Of a DNA stretch of 46,551 nucleotides, positions 1 to 8,050 are shown one piece after another. The stretch lies in assembly GCA_946534105.1 (NCBI GenBank), contig CAMNCG010000005.1, positions 1-46,551 of the forward strand, given 5' to 3'. A program made the position numbers and the translations under genes. The first letter of the stretch is position 1, and every line of letters starts with the position of its first letter. A model generated the notes under the pieces. That model was not told the origin of the DNA. It saw nothing but the letters and a program-made list of their open reading frames with translations, and made no database searches. Source of the stretch: an uncultured Verrucomicrobiota bacterium (lineage in GTDB: Bacteria; Verrucomicrobiota; Kiritimatiellia; RFP12; UBA3636).

Positions 1-357
1 TTCAACATGCGCTACCGCGCGGTGCTCATGACGGCGTGGAGCTTCATCTTCGGCGTCATCCCGCTCGTCTTCGCGACCGGCGCCGGCGCCAACTCCCGCA
101 CGGCGATCGGCGTCACGACTGGCTGCGGCATGCTCATGGCGACGCTCGTCGGCATCATGCTCACGCCGGGCCTCTACGCGGCGATGCAGAAGCTGCGCGA
201 AGGCGTCAAGCATCTCCTCGGCATGAAGACCGCGCTGGAAATCGCCGCGGCGCGCCGAGCCGAGGACGCCGCGTCCCGCGCCGCCGCCGAAAAGGCCGCC
301 GCGGAGGCCGCCGAGCGTCACGCCGCGGAGGCCGCAGCGCGTTCGAAGGGTTTGTGA
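1..357 (+). CDS. RND-family efflux transporter, C-terminal fragment
   Basis: This is the 3' end of a gene that starts before the window; 118 codons are visible, in frame from base 1. The stretch around RAVLMTAWSFIFGVIPLV, followed by FATGAGANSR and a second hydrophobic helix GMLMATLVGIMLTPGLYAAM, matches the last membrane helices of the AcrB/MexB inner-membrane pump family, where 'RPILMT...GVLPLV..TGAG' is typical. Such pumps use the proton gradient to export drugs or lipophilic compounds through a tripartite envelope complex. After the last helix there is an unusual Ala/Glu/Arg-rich tail of about 45 residues that looks like a soluble helix. The stop codon overlaps a candidate promoter for the next gene. 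Family assignment is firm; substrate is unknown. Confidence 0.85.
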   Translation, partial: FNMRYRAVLMTAWSFIFGVIPLVFATGAGANSRTAIGVTTGCGMLMATLVGIMLTPGLYAAMQKLREGVKHLLGMKTALEIAAARRAEDAASRAAAEKAAAEAAERHAAEAAARSKGL

Positions 358-363
358 TACAAT
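351..363 (+). promoter_or_regulatory. Candidate extended -10 promoter of the lysA operon
   Basis: TTTGTGATACAAT contains a TACAAT -10 box with an upstream TG, and overlaps the RND stop codon. It lies 65 nt before the lysA ATG. No convincing -35 box is visible. It resembles other promoters in this window of the form TG-N-TANAAT. Confidence 0.45.
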
Positions 364-428
364 TCCGCGCGCCACACGCACGGGGCCGCCGGAACACGGC
401 GGCCTCTTTCCGCCGCCAGACCGCAGAA

Positions 429-1718
429 ATGCCAAGAAAAACCGTCCCGTTCGACCTTGATCTGGTCCGCCGCCTCGAAGCGCGCACGCCCACGCCGTTC
501 CACGTGTACGACGGCGCGGGGATCGTGCGGCGCGCCGAGGCGCTGAACGCCGCGTTTTCGTGGTGTCCCGGCTACCGCAACTACTTCGCGGTGAAGGCGA
601 CCCCGAATCCCGCGATCCTGGAGATCCTGAAGCCGGCCGGGACGGGGGCCGACTGTTCGTCGCTCGCCGAGCTCGTGCTCGCGCGGCGCGCCGGGCTGCG
701 CGGCGAGGAGATCATGTTCACCTCCAACGACACGCCCGCGGAGGAGTTCGTCGAGGCGGCGCGGGCGGGGGCGATCCTGAACTTCGACGACATCGGGCAC
801 ATCGACTTCGCGCGCGCCGCCCTCGGCGGCCGACTGCCGGAGCTCGCGTGCTGCCGCTACAACCCCGGGCCGCTCAAGGAGGGCAACGCCATCATCGGCA
901 AGCCGGAGGAGGCGAAGTACGGCTTCACCCGTACGCAGCTCTTCGAAGGCTACCGGATGCTCAAGGAGCGGGGCGTGAAGCGCTTCGGCCTCCACGCGAT
1001 GGTGGCGAGCAACGAGCGCTCGGAGTCGTACTTCGTCGAGACGGCGCGCCTGCTTTTCGATCTTGTGGCGGCGCTCTCGCGCGAACTCGGCATCGCGTTC
1101 GAGTTCGTGAACCTCGGCGGCGGTTTCGGCATCCCGTATCGCCCCGAGGAGCGCGAGATCGACATCGCGGCCGTTGGCGCCGGCGTGAAGGCGGCGGCCG
1201 AAAGCATTCTCGCGAAAAACGGACTCGCCGTCCCGCGCGTCGTGACGGAGAGCGGACGCTACGTGACCGGCCCCTGCGGCTGGCTCGTCTCGCGCGTCCT
1301 GCACGTGAAGCGCACCTATCGCGTCTACGTCGGGCTCGACGCCTCGATGGCGAACCTCATGCGCCCGGCCCTCTACGGCGCGTACCACCACATCACGGTG
1401 TTCGGCAAGGAAGACGCCGATCCGGTGGAGGTGTGCGACGTCACGGGCTCCCTCTGCGAAAACAACGACAAATTCGCCATCGCGCGTCCCCTTCCCTCCG
1501 TGAAGCCGGGCGACGCCGTGGCGATTCACGACGCCGGCGCCCACGGTCACGCCATGGGCTTCAACTACAACGGCAAGCTGCGCTCGGCCGAATGGCTCCT
1601 GCCGCCGGGCGGCGGGGAGCCGCGGCTCGTTCGCCGAGCCGAAACCCTCAACGACCTTTTCGCCACGCTCGTGCCTCCGGTGCGGGTGGCTGAGACCCGA
1701 GATCTGATTGATTCATGA
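429..1718 (+). CDS. lysA: Diaminopimelate decarboxylase-family PLP enzyme
   Basis: A 429-residue fold-type III PLP decarboxylase, close to the usual LysA length (about 415-420). It should convert meso-diaminopimelate to L-lysine in the cytoplasm. Visible motifs: YFAVKATPNP with the PLP lysine at residue 56, the glycine-rich phosphate-binding NLGGGFGIPY, TESGRYV (acidic/Arg substrate region), and the C-terminal Cys-Glu motif in GSLCENNDKF. The longer ORF from base 36 runs through the RND gene in another frame, so I chose the ATG at 429, where the conserved domain begins. It has no clear Shine-Dalgarno sequence. Its stop overlaps the next start (ATGA), so it heads an operon. A related ornithine or carboxynorspermidine decarboxylase is possible but less likely. 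Confidence 0.85.
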   Translation: MPRKTVPFDLDLVRRLEARTPTPFHVYDGAGIVRRAEALNAAFSWCPGYRNYFAVKATPNPAILEILKPAGTGADCSSLAELVLARRAGLRGEEIMFTSNDTPAEEFVEAARAGAILNFDDIGHIDFARAALGGRLPELACCRYNPGPLKEGNAIIGKPEEAKYGFTRTQLFEGYRMLKERGVKRFGLHAMVASNERSESYFVETARLLFDLVAALSRELGIAFEFVNLGGGFGIPYRPEEREIDIAAVGAGVKAAAESILAKNGLAVPRVVTESGRYVTGPCGWLVSRVLHVKRTYRVYVGLDASMANLMRPALYGAYHHITVFGKEDADPVEVCDVTGSLCENNDKFAIARPLPSVKPGDAVAIHDAGAHGHAMGFNYNGKLRSAEWLLPPGGGEPRLVRRAETLNDLFATLVPPVRVAETRDLIDS

Positions 1719-1954
1719 AGTGTCCCTATTGCGGAAAACCCGAACGCTGGAAGTGGAACCGTCCCGGATGGATGCATTTCACTCCCGGTCCCATGGAACT
1801 GTGGCGCTGCGCCAGTTGCGGCAAGGAGTTCACGGTGTGGTGGTGGGTGTTTCCCGTCCAGACGCACGTCGCCCGCAAGCTCGTCTCCGCGTGGTGGCTG
1901 CTCGCGCCTTTCCTCCTGCTGTTCCTCGTTTCCTTCTTCCTCCTGCCGTCCTGA
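1715..1954 (+). CDS. Small zinc-ribbon membrane protein
   Basis: A 79-residue protein of unknown function. The N-terminus carries two Cys pairs (CPYC near residue 3 and CASC near residue 32), typical of a zinc ribbon. This is followed by Trp-rich sequence and one strong hydrophobic segment (WWLLAPFLLLFLVSFFLL) at the C-terminus, so it is probably tail-anchored in the membrane. Its start overlaps the lysA stop by the ATGA arrangement, which suggests translational coupling. The short intact frame, clear motif spacing and operon position support a real gene. No role can be assigned. Confidence 0.75.
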   Translation: MKCPYCGKPERWKWNRPGWMHFTPGPMELWRCASCGKEFTVWWWVFPVQTHVARKLVSAWWLLAPFLLLFLVSFFLLPS

Positions 1955-1987
1955 GCGCCGCCCGTCGCAACTCACCGCCGATCCGAA

Positions 1988-2653
1988 ATGTCCCGCTTTT
2001 CCGTGCAACGTCTTGAAAACGGCGCTTTCCGTGAAAACGCTTGGCTGGCGTTTTGCGGGGAAGGCGGCGAGGCCGTCGTGGTCGATCCCGGCGACGACGC
2101 GCCGCGCATCGTCGCGGCCGTCCGCGCGGCCGGGGCCGACGTGCGGGAAGTGCTCCTCACGCACGGGCACGTGGACCATCTTTCCGCCCTGCCTGGCGTC
2201 CTTGCCGCGTTTCCGCGCGCCGCGGTGCGTCTCGCGGCCGCGGACGCCGCATGGTGCTTCACCGGCGCAAACGCCCTCCCGCCCTACGCCGTGCCGCCGC
2301 CGCCCCCGCCGCACGCCGCGCGGGACGCCGCCGACGGGGACGAGTTTCGCGTCGGCGCGGTGCGTTTCCGCGTGATGGCGACGCCCGGGCACTCCCCGGG
2401 CGGCGTGTGCTACCTCGCGCTCGACGCCGGGGAACCGGACGCCGCGCCCCTTGCGCTCTTTTCGGGCGACACGCTGTTTGCCGGCACGATCGGCCGCACC
2501 GATTTTCCCGGAAGCGATCCGGCGGCGATGGAGCGCTCCCTTGCGCGCCTCGCCGCGCTTCCGCCGCCCACTCCCGTGCTTCCCGGACACGGTCCGGCCA
2601 CGACCCTTTCCCGCGAACTTGCAACGAACCCCTTTCTCCGCCATGACGACTGA
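1988..2653 (+). CDS. MBL-fold metallohydrolase, glyoxalase II-like
   Basis: A 221-residue metallo-beta-lactamase-fold protein. Metal-ligand motifs are complete: THGHVDHL (HxHxDH), TPGHSPGG, FSGDTLF with GRTDFPG, and a final PGHGPAT. This motif set is that of the YcbL/glyoxalase II-like subgroup, which hydrolyses thioesters such as S-lactoylglutathione or other small-molecule esters in the cytoplasm. A proline run (PPYAVPPPPPPH) near residue 100 is unusual and probably forms a surface loop. It sits 33 nt behind the zinc-ribbon gene and its last 11 nt overlap the next gene, so all belong to the lysA operon. The exact substrate is unknown. Confidence 0.85.
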   Translation: MSRFSVQRLENGAFRENAWLAFCGEGGEAVVVDPGDDAPRIVAAVRAAGADVREVLLTHGHVDHLSALPGVLAAFPRAAVRLAAADAAWCFTGANALPPYAVPPPPPPHAARDAADGDEFRVGAVRFRVMATPGHSPGGVCYLALDAGEPDAAPLALFSGDTLFAGTIGRTDFPGSDPAAMERSLARLAALPPPTPVLPGHGPATTLSRELATNPFLRHDD

Positions 2654-3107
2654 AAGACAAACCGCGCCGGCGATTTCGATCGGCGCCGACGGAATCGACG
2701 TGCACGCGCTCGTGGAGCGCATTCTCGACACCGTGGCCGACAAGCGCGCCGCCGGCGTCTACGACGACGAAGTGGTGGCCCGCGCCGAGCGCAACAACCT
2801 GCTTCTGCTGCAGGATGACGCGCAGTTCATGGAGCAGTACCTCGCGTGCCTGCGCCAGATCGTCCCCGTCGACATCAACGATTTCGACATCGTCGAGCGC
2901 CGCGGCGCCCTCGCGCCCGTCCTCGTCCGCCTCAAGAAGGCGATCTGGAAGCTGCTCAAGTTCTACACGTACCGCCTCTGGTCGCAGCAGAACCAGACCA
3001 ACGCCGTGCTGCTCGCCGCCATCGAGATCATGCAGCGCCGCCACAAGGCGGAGATTTCCGAGCTCAACGAGCGCGTCGAGGCGCTCGAAAAGCTCGTGAA
3101 GGGATAG
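2643..3107 (+). CDS. Helical/coiled-coil protein preceding a glycosyltransferase
   Basis: 154 residues starting at an ATG that overlaps the MBL gene by 11 nt. It is mostly helical. The central stretch LKKAIWKLLKFYTYRLWSQQ, followed by NQTNAVLLAAIE and then a C-terminal coiled coil (SELNERVEALEKLVKG), resembles the helical region that precedes the SAM-methyltransferase domain in many polysaccharide or LPS-associated methyltransferases. Here the catalytic domain is missing and the module stands alone, immediately before a GT4 glycosyltransferase (21-nt gap). I infer a scaffold or partner role in surface glycan assembly. No enzymatic motif is visible. Confidence 0.7.
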   Translation: MTTERQTAPAISIGADGIDVHALVERILDTVADKRAAGVYDDEVVARAERNNLLLLQDDAQFMEQYLACLRQIVPVDINDFDIVERRGALAPVLVRLKKAIWKLLKFYTYRLWSQQNQTNAVLLAAIEIMQRRHKAEISELNERVEALEKLVKG

Positions 3108-3128
3108 AGCGGGCGAGCCGGACACGAC

Positions 3129-4298
3129 ATGAAGATCGCAGTCGTTTCGGCGCGGCTCCACGAGGCCGGAACCGTCGGCGGGGCGGAAACGCTCCTCTAC
3201 GCGTTCGCGCTCGATGCCGTGCGCCTCGGACATGAGGTGGACCTCCTCTGCACTTGCGCGACGGATCACCGCACGTGGGAGAATTCGCAGCCGCCGGGCG
3301 TCTTCGCGCGCGACGGCATGACCGTGCGCCGCTTTCCGGTCGATTCCCGCGACATCGGGCGCTTCGCCCGTCTCCAGATCGACCTTTCGCGCGGCTGGCG
3401 CCTCTCCCGCGACGAGCAGGAGGAATGGCTCCGGCAGGGCGTGAACTCCACGCCGCTCGTGGAATGGCTCCGGAGCGGCAAGGGCGGGTACGACCGCGTG
3501 ATCACCGGCCCGTACCTTTTCGGACTCGTCGCGGAAGTCTGCCGCGCCGTTCCGGACAAGGTCCTGCTCGCCCCCTGCTTCCACGACGAAGTCTTCGCCC
3601 GCGTCGAAGCCCTGCACGACGCCTTCCGCGGCATCCGCGGCTTCCTGTTCAACACCGATCCGGAGCGCGAGCTCGCCCACCGCCTGATGCCCGGCCTTTC
3701 CCCGAAGGTCGAGGCCGTCGTCGCGATGGGCATCGAGCCGTTCGAGGTTTCCAAGACCGCCTTCGCCCGGCGCACCGGCATCACCGCCCCGTACGTCATC
3801 TACAGCGGTCGTCGCGAAGAAGGGAAGGGCACGCCGATCCTGATCGACTTCCTCAACGCCTACCGCCGCCGCACCGGGCGCGACGTGCATCTCGTCCTCA
3901 CCGGCTCCGGCGACGTGGCGCTCCCCCCCTCGCTCGCCCCGGCCGTGCACGACCTCGGGTTCGTTTCGGAGGAGGAGAAGCGCGAGGCCATGGCCGGCGC
4001 CGTCGCCTTCGTCCACCCTTCCGTGAACGAGAGCCTTTCCATCGTCGTCCTCGAATCGTGGCTCGCGCGCACCCCGGTGCTCGTCCACGCCAAGGGCGTC
4101 GTGCTGAAGTGGCAGTGCGAAAGTTCCTGCGGCGGGCTCTGGTTCAAGAGCTATCCGGAGTTCGAGGAGGAGCTTACCACTCTTCTCGACGATCCCGGCA
4201 CCGCCGCGAAGCTCGCCGAGCAGGGCCGGCGCTACGTCCTCCGCCGCTACGCCCCCGACGCCGTCCGCGAGCGCTTCCGCGCCGCGCTCGAAGCCTGA
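3129..4298 (+). CDS. GT4-type glycosyltransferase
   Basis: 389 residues with a GT-B layout. The N-terminal Rossmann domain starts MKIAVVSARLHEAGTVGGAE, with the GGAE acceptor-side loop. The C-terminal donor-binding domain has YSGRREEGKG, HLVLTGSGD and FVHPSVNESLSIVVLESW; the last holds the glutamates that bind the nucleotide-sugar in GT4 enzymes. It likely transfers a sugar from an NDP-sugar to a surface glycan or lipid carrier at the cytoplasmic membrane. It is the last gene of the lysA operon. Family is clear; donor and acceptor are not. Confidence 0.85.
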   Translation: MKIAVVSARLHEAGTVGGAETLLYAFALDAVRLGHEVDLLCTCATDHRTWENSQPPGVFARDGMTVRRFPVDSRDIGRFARLQIDLSRGWRLSRDEQEEWLRQGVNSTPLVEWLRSGKGGYDRVITGPYLFGLVAEVCRAVPDKVLLAPCFHDEVFARVEALHDAFRGIRGFLFNTDPERELAHRLMPGLSPKVEAVVAMGIEPFEVSKTAFARRTGITAPYVIYSGRREEGKGTPILIDFLNAYRRRTGRDVHLVLTGSGDVALPPSLAPAVHDLGFVSEEEKREAMAGAVAFVHPSVNESLSIVVLESWLARTPVLVHAKGVVLKWQCESSCGGLWFKSYPEFEEELTTLLDDPGTAAKLAEQGRRYVLRRYAPDAVRERFRAALEA

Positions 4299-4384
4299 TC
4301 TGACCGGATTTCCGCGATCGATCGACGGGAACAGTCCTCTACGCACGCAACCCCCGTTCCCGGCGCGGGCGCAAGGTTGCGGAG

Positions 4385-4397
4385 TTTTTGCTAGAAT
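4385..4397 (+). promoter_or_regulatory. Candidate promoter of V-ATPase subunit A gene
   Basis: TTTTTGCTAGAAT holds an extended -10 (TAGAAT) 42 nt before the atpA start. The same T-run plus G[C/G]TA arrangement recurs upstream of purC and of the FAD oxidoreductase gene. A TTGCGG precedes it, but at only 9 nt spacing. Confidence 0.5.
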
Positions 4398-4439
4398 CCC
4401 GTCCTGCAACACGAAATCCCATCCGGAGAAAGACTCGAC

Positions 4440-6167
4440 ATGACCACAGGAAAGATCACCGGCGTCAACGGCAACCTCATTTCCGTAGCGTTCGATGGCG
4501 CGGTGGCACTCAACGAAATCGGATACGCCAAGCTCGGCGACACGCGCCTGATGTGCGAAATCGTCCGGATTCGCGGCGACGTGGCGGACATGCAGGTGTT
4601 CGAGGACACGGCCGGCCTCGGCGCCGGGTGCGAAGTCGAGTTCACCGGCGAGCTCCTTTCCGTCGAGCTCGGCCCCGGCCTCCTCAAGCAGGTCTTCGAC
4701 GGCCTCCAGAATCCGCTTCCTGGGCTCGCCGAGAAGTATGGCTTCTTCCTCCAGCGCGGCAAGACCGTCGCCGCGCTCCCGCGCGACGCCAAGTGGGCGT
4801 TCACGCCGGTCGCGAAGCCCGGGGACTCCGTGCTGGCGGGCGACACGCTCGGCACGGTCCCGGAAGGCGTTTTCACGCACCGCATCATGGTCCCGTTCGG
4901 CCTCAAGGGCCGCTGGACCGTGAAGTCCGTCGCCCCCGCCGGCGACTACACGGTCGAGGACGAGATCGCGACGCTCGCCGATGCGTCCGGCAACGAGACG
5001 AAGGCGCGCCTCTCCCAGCGCTGGCCGGTCAAGATCCCGATCTCCTGCTTCGCCGAGCGCCTCCGCCCGGAGAAGACGATGGTGACGCAGATCCGCACGA
5101 TCGACACCTTCTTCCCCGTCGCCCTCGGCGGGACGTACTGCATCCCCGGGCCGTTTGGCGCGGGCAAGACCGTGCTCCAGCAGACCACTTCGCGCTTCGC
5201 GCAGGTGGACGTCGTCATCTACGCTGCGTGCGGCGAGCGCGCCGGCGAAGTCGTGGAAATGCTGCGCGAGTTCCCGGAACTCGCCGATCCGCGGACCGGC
5301 AGGACCCTGATGGACCGCACGATCATCATCTGCAACACCTCCTCCATGCCCGTCGCCGCGCGCGAGGCCTCGGTGTATACCGCCGCGACGCTCGCCGCGT
5401 ACTACCGTCAGATGGGCCTCGACGTGCTGATGCTCGCCGACTCCACGTCGCGCTGGGCGCAGGCGCTGCGCGAGCAGAGCGGCCGCCTGGAGGAAATCCC
5501 CGGCGAAGAGGCGTTCCCGGCCTACCTCGAATCCGTCGTCGCCTCGTTCTACGAGCGCGCCGGCCGCGTCCGCCTGCGCGACGGCTCGACCGGCTCCGTC
5601 ACGATCGGCGGCGCCGTTTCCCCCGCCGGCGGCAACTTCGACGAACCCGTCACGCAGGCGACGATCAAGGTCGTCGGCGCGTTCCACGGCCTTTCGCGCG
5701 CCCGCTCGGACGCCCGCCGCTACCCGGCGATTGACCCGCTCGATTCGTGGAGCAAGTACAGGGGCGTGTGCGACGAGGCGCTCGTCGCGAAGGCCCGCGG
5801 CGTGCTCCGCACCGGAAACGACGTGGGGCAGATGATGAAGGTCGTCGGCGAAGAAGGCACCTCGATGGCCGACTTCACCGTCTACCTCAAGGCCGAGCTC
5901 CTCGACGCCGCGTACCTGCAGCAGAACTCCTTCGACGAAACCGACGCCGCCTGCTCCGCCGAGCGCCAGCGCCACGTCTTCGGCGTCCTCTGCGGCGTGC
6001 TCGATTCGCCGATGGCCTTCCCGTCGCGCGACGCCGCCCGCGCGTTTTTCCACAAACTCACCCAGACCTTCCGCGACTGGAACGTCGCGCCCTGGGGTTC
6101 TCCCGCGTTCGCCGAGGGCGAAAAAGCGGTCCTTTCCGCCGTCGCTTCCGTGAAGCCCGGGGCCTGA
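4440..6167 (+). CDS. atpA: V-type ATP synthase catalytic subunit A
   Basis: 575 residues, slightly short of the usual 580-600. The P-loop GPFGAGKT, the catalytic-glutamate region CGERAGEV, ADSTSRWAQALRE and GRLEEIPGEEAFPAYL are all present, so the catalytic site looks intact. The stretch SPAGGNFDEPVTQAT and YPAIDPLDSWSKY is the form found in chlamydial and spirochaetal V-type enzymes. It would couple ATP hydrolysis or synthesis to H+ or Na+ movement in the V1 head. The oddity is context: no other V-ATPase subunit (B, D, E, I, K) is nearby. It lies between a glycosyltransferase operon and etfB. A GGAG sequence 12 nt upstream is a weak ribosome-binding site. Confidence 0.95.
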   Translation: MTTGKITGVNGNLISVAFDGAVALNEIGYAKLGDTRLMCEIVRIRGDVADMQVFEDTAGLGAGCEVEFTGELLSVELGPGLLKQVFDGLQNPLPGLAEKYGFFLQRGKTVAALPRDAKWAFTPVAKPGDSVLAGDTLGTVPEGVFTHRIMVPFGLKGRWTVKSVAPAGDYTVEDEIATLADASGNETKARLSQRWPVKIPISCFAERLRPEKTMVTQIRTIDTFFPVALGGTYCIPGPFGAGKTVLQQTTSRFAQVDVVIYAACGERAGEVVEMLREFPELADPRTGRTLMDRTIIICNTSSMPVAAREASVYTAATLAAYYRQMGLDVLMLADSTSRWAQALREQSGRLEEIPGEEAFPAYLESVVASFYERAGRVRLRDGSTGSVTIGGAVSPAGGNFDEPVTQATIKVVGAFHGLSRARSDARRYPAIDPLDSWSKYRGVCDEALVAKARGVLRTGNDVGQMMKVVGEEGTSMADFTVYLKAELLDAAYLQQNSFDETDAACSAERQRHVFGVLCGVLDSPMAFPSRDAARAFFHKLTQTFRDWNVAPWGSPAFAEGEKAVLSAVASVKPGA

Positions 6168-6222
6168 CCGCCCCGGTCCGCCGGACGGCGCGGATTTTCC
6201 ACACAGCACCGAAAAGCAAGAC

Positions 6223-7023
6223 ATGAAGATCGTCGTCTGCATCAAGCAGGTTCCCGATTCGGACAAGGTCACGATCGACCGAACGACGAACCGCCTCAAC
6301 CGCGCCGGAGTCCCGGCCGTCATGAACCCGTTCGACGAAAACGCCCTCGAACTGGCCCTCAAGGTCAAGGACGCCAACCCCGGCTCCACCGTCACCGTCG
6401 TCTCGATGGGCCCGCCGCCCGCCGCCGAGGTGGTCAAGGCCGCGGTGGCGCACGGCGCCGACGGCGGCGTGCTCGTCTGCGGCCGCGAATTCGGCGGCGC
6501 GGACACCTGGGCGACCGGCTACACGATCGCCCTCGCGATCAAGAAGCTCCAGGAAGAGGGGGGTCCGTTCGACCTCGTCCTGTTCGGCAAACAGGCGACC
6601 GACGGCGACACCGCGCAGGTCGGTCCCGGCATCGCGAACCACCTCGGCATCCCCTGCCTCACCTACGCCAAGTCCTGCGACGTTCTCGACGATCGGACCT
6701 TCAAGGTCGTGCGCCAGACCGAGGACGGCTACGAGGACTGGGAGATTCAGCGCCCGTGCGCCCTCACCGTGGTGAAGGAAGCGGGCGAACTTCGCATCGG
6801 CAACCTGCGCTCCAAGATGAAGGCGAAAAGCTACCAGCCGCCGGTCTGGGGCGTCGCGGAGTTGTCCCCGAATCCCGATTTCATCGGACTCAAGGGTTCG
6901 CCCACGCGCGTTTCCAAGGTCTTCGCCCCGCCGGTGAAAACCAACAAGGAGCGGCTTGAAGGCACACCGGCCGAGCAGGCCACGAAGCTGATCGCCAAAC
7001 TTGAAGAACGCCACCTCGTCTAA
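6223..7023 (+). CDS. etfB: Electron transfer flavoprotein beta subunit
   Basis: 266 residues, typical EtfB length. Starts MKIVVCIKQVPDS, the standard opening, and contains NPFDENALELAL and LFGKQATDGDTAQVGPG. The latter loop (DGDTAQVGP) is the form seen in anaerobic, electron-bifurcating-type Etf proteins, whereas mitochondrial-type EtfB has a different loop; this is an inference from motif memory. It forms a heterodimer with EtfA, encoded 6 nt downstream. No acyl-CoA dehydrogenase, lactate dehydrogenase or quinone oxidoreductase partner is next to the pair. Confidence 0.93.
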   Translation: MKIVVCIKQVPDSDKVTIDRTTNRLNRAGVPAVMNPFDENALELALKVKDANPGSTVTVVSMGPPPAAEVVKAAVAHGADGGVLVCGREFGGADTWATGYTIALAIKKLQEEGGPFDLVLFGKQATDGDTAQVGPGIANHLGIPCLTYAKSCDVLDDRTFKVVRQTEDGYEDWEIQRPCALTVVKEAGELRIGNLRSKMKAKSYQPPVWGVAELSPNPDFIGLKGSPTRVSKVFAPPVKTNKERLEGTPAEQATKLIAKLEERHLV

Positions 7024-7029
7024 GCAGCC

Positions 7030-8019
7030 ATGAACGAAATCTGGGTTTTCGCGGAACAGCGCGACGGCAAGCTCGAATCCGTCGCACTTGAACTTCTCTC
7101 CAAGGGCCGCGAACTGGCGGAAAAGTCCGGCTACGCGCTTGCGGCCGTGCTCCTTTCGGAAAATGGCGCGCCGCTCGCGCCCGAACTCTTCGCGCACGGC
7201 GCCTCCAAGGTCTACCTCCTGGACGCGCCGCAGTTCGCCTACTACCAGAACGACTGGTGGAGCGAGGCGTTCGTTTCCCTCGTGCGCGAGCGCGGGCCCG
7301 AAATCGTCCTCGTCGGCGCCACGACCGTCGGCCGCTCGCTCGCGCCGACTGCGGCCTCAATCCTGCACTGCGGGCTCACCGCCGACTGCACGCAGCTCGA
7401 TTTCGACCCCGAGGCGAAACTCCTTCTGCAGACCCGTCCGGCCTTCGGCGGAAACATCATGGCGACGATCGTCTGCGCCGACACCCGGCCGCAGATGGCG
7501 ACCGTGCGCGGCAACGTCTTCAAGAAGGAACGCGTCGAGGGCGCGTCCGGCGAGCTTGTCCGCGTGCCCGTGGACCTCTCCGCATCGCCCTGCCGCATGA
7601 AACGCACGGGCGTGACGAAGGAGGAGGGCGAAGACGTCAACCTCGCCGAGGCCAAGACGATCGTTTCCGGCGGTCGCGGCATCGGCGCCCCGGAGAACTT
7701 CTCGCTCGTGCGCGATCTCGCTTCCGAACTCGGCGGCGCCGTCGGCGCTTCGCGCGCGGTCGTGGACGCCGGCTGGATCTCGCAGCTCCATCAGGTCGGA
7801 CAGACCGGCAAAACCGTGTGCCCGAAGCTCTATGTCGCGCTCGGCATCTCCGGCGCGATCCAGCACCTCGCCGGCATGCAGAGCTCCGACTTCATCGTCG
7901 CGGTGAACAAGGATCCGTCGGCCCCCATTTTCGAGGTTGCGGACGTCGGCATCGTCGGCGACGTGGCCGAGTTCGTTCCGGAACTCGTGCGCCAGTTGAA
8001 GGCGCGCCGCGGCGCCTAG
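7030..8019 (+). CDS. etfA: Electron transfer flavoprotein alpha subunit
   Basis: 329 residues. The C-terminal FAD-binding domain is intact: [42 protein letters not shown], then GAIQHLAGM and [21 protein letters not shown]. These are the signature stretches of EtfA. The protein receives electrons with EtfB in the cytoplasm and passes them to a partner dehydrogenase or membrane oxidoreductase. The two genes are 6 nt apart and surely co-transcribed. The electron donor cannot be told from this window. Confidence 0.95.
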   Translation: MNEIWVFAEQRDGKLESVALELLSKGRELAEKSGYALAAVLLSENGAPLAPELFAHGASKVYLLDAPQFAYYQNDWWSEAFVSLVRERGPEIVLVGATTVGRSLAPTAASILHCGLTADCTQLDFDPEAKLLLQTRPAFGGNIMATIVCADTRPQMATVRGNVFKKERVEGASGELVRVPVDLSASPCRMKRTGVTKEEGEDVNLAEAKTIVSGGRGIGAPENFSLVRDLASELGGAVGASRAVVDAGWISQLHQVGQTGKTVCPKLYVALGISGAIQHLAGMQSSDFIVAVNKDPSAPIFEVADVGIVGDVAEFVPELVRQLKARRGA

Positions 8020-8050
8020 GCGCCGCGCGCCGTTCGTCCTCGCACGCGCC

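Noticed and set aside
2259-6506. 1415-codon open frame on the minus strand
   Set aside because: It runs antisense through the MBL, glycosyltransferase and atpA genes, which have clear family motifs. Long antisense frames are expected at this GC content.
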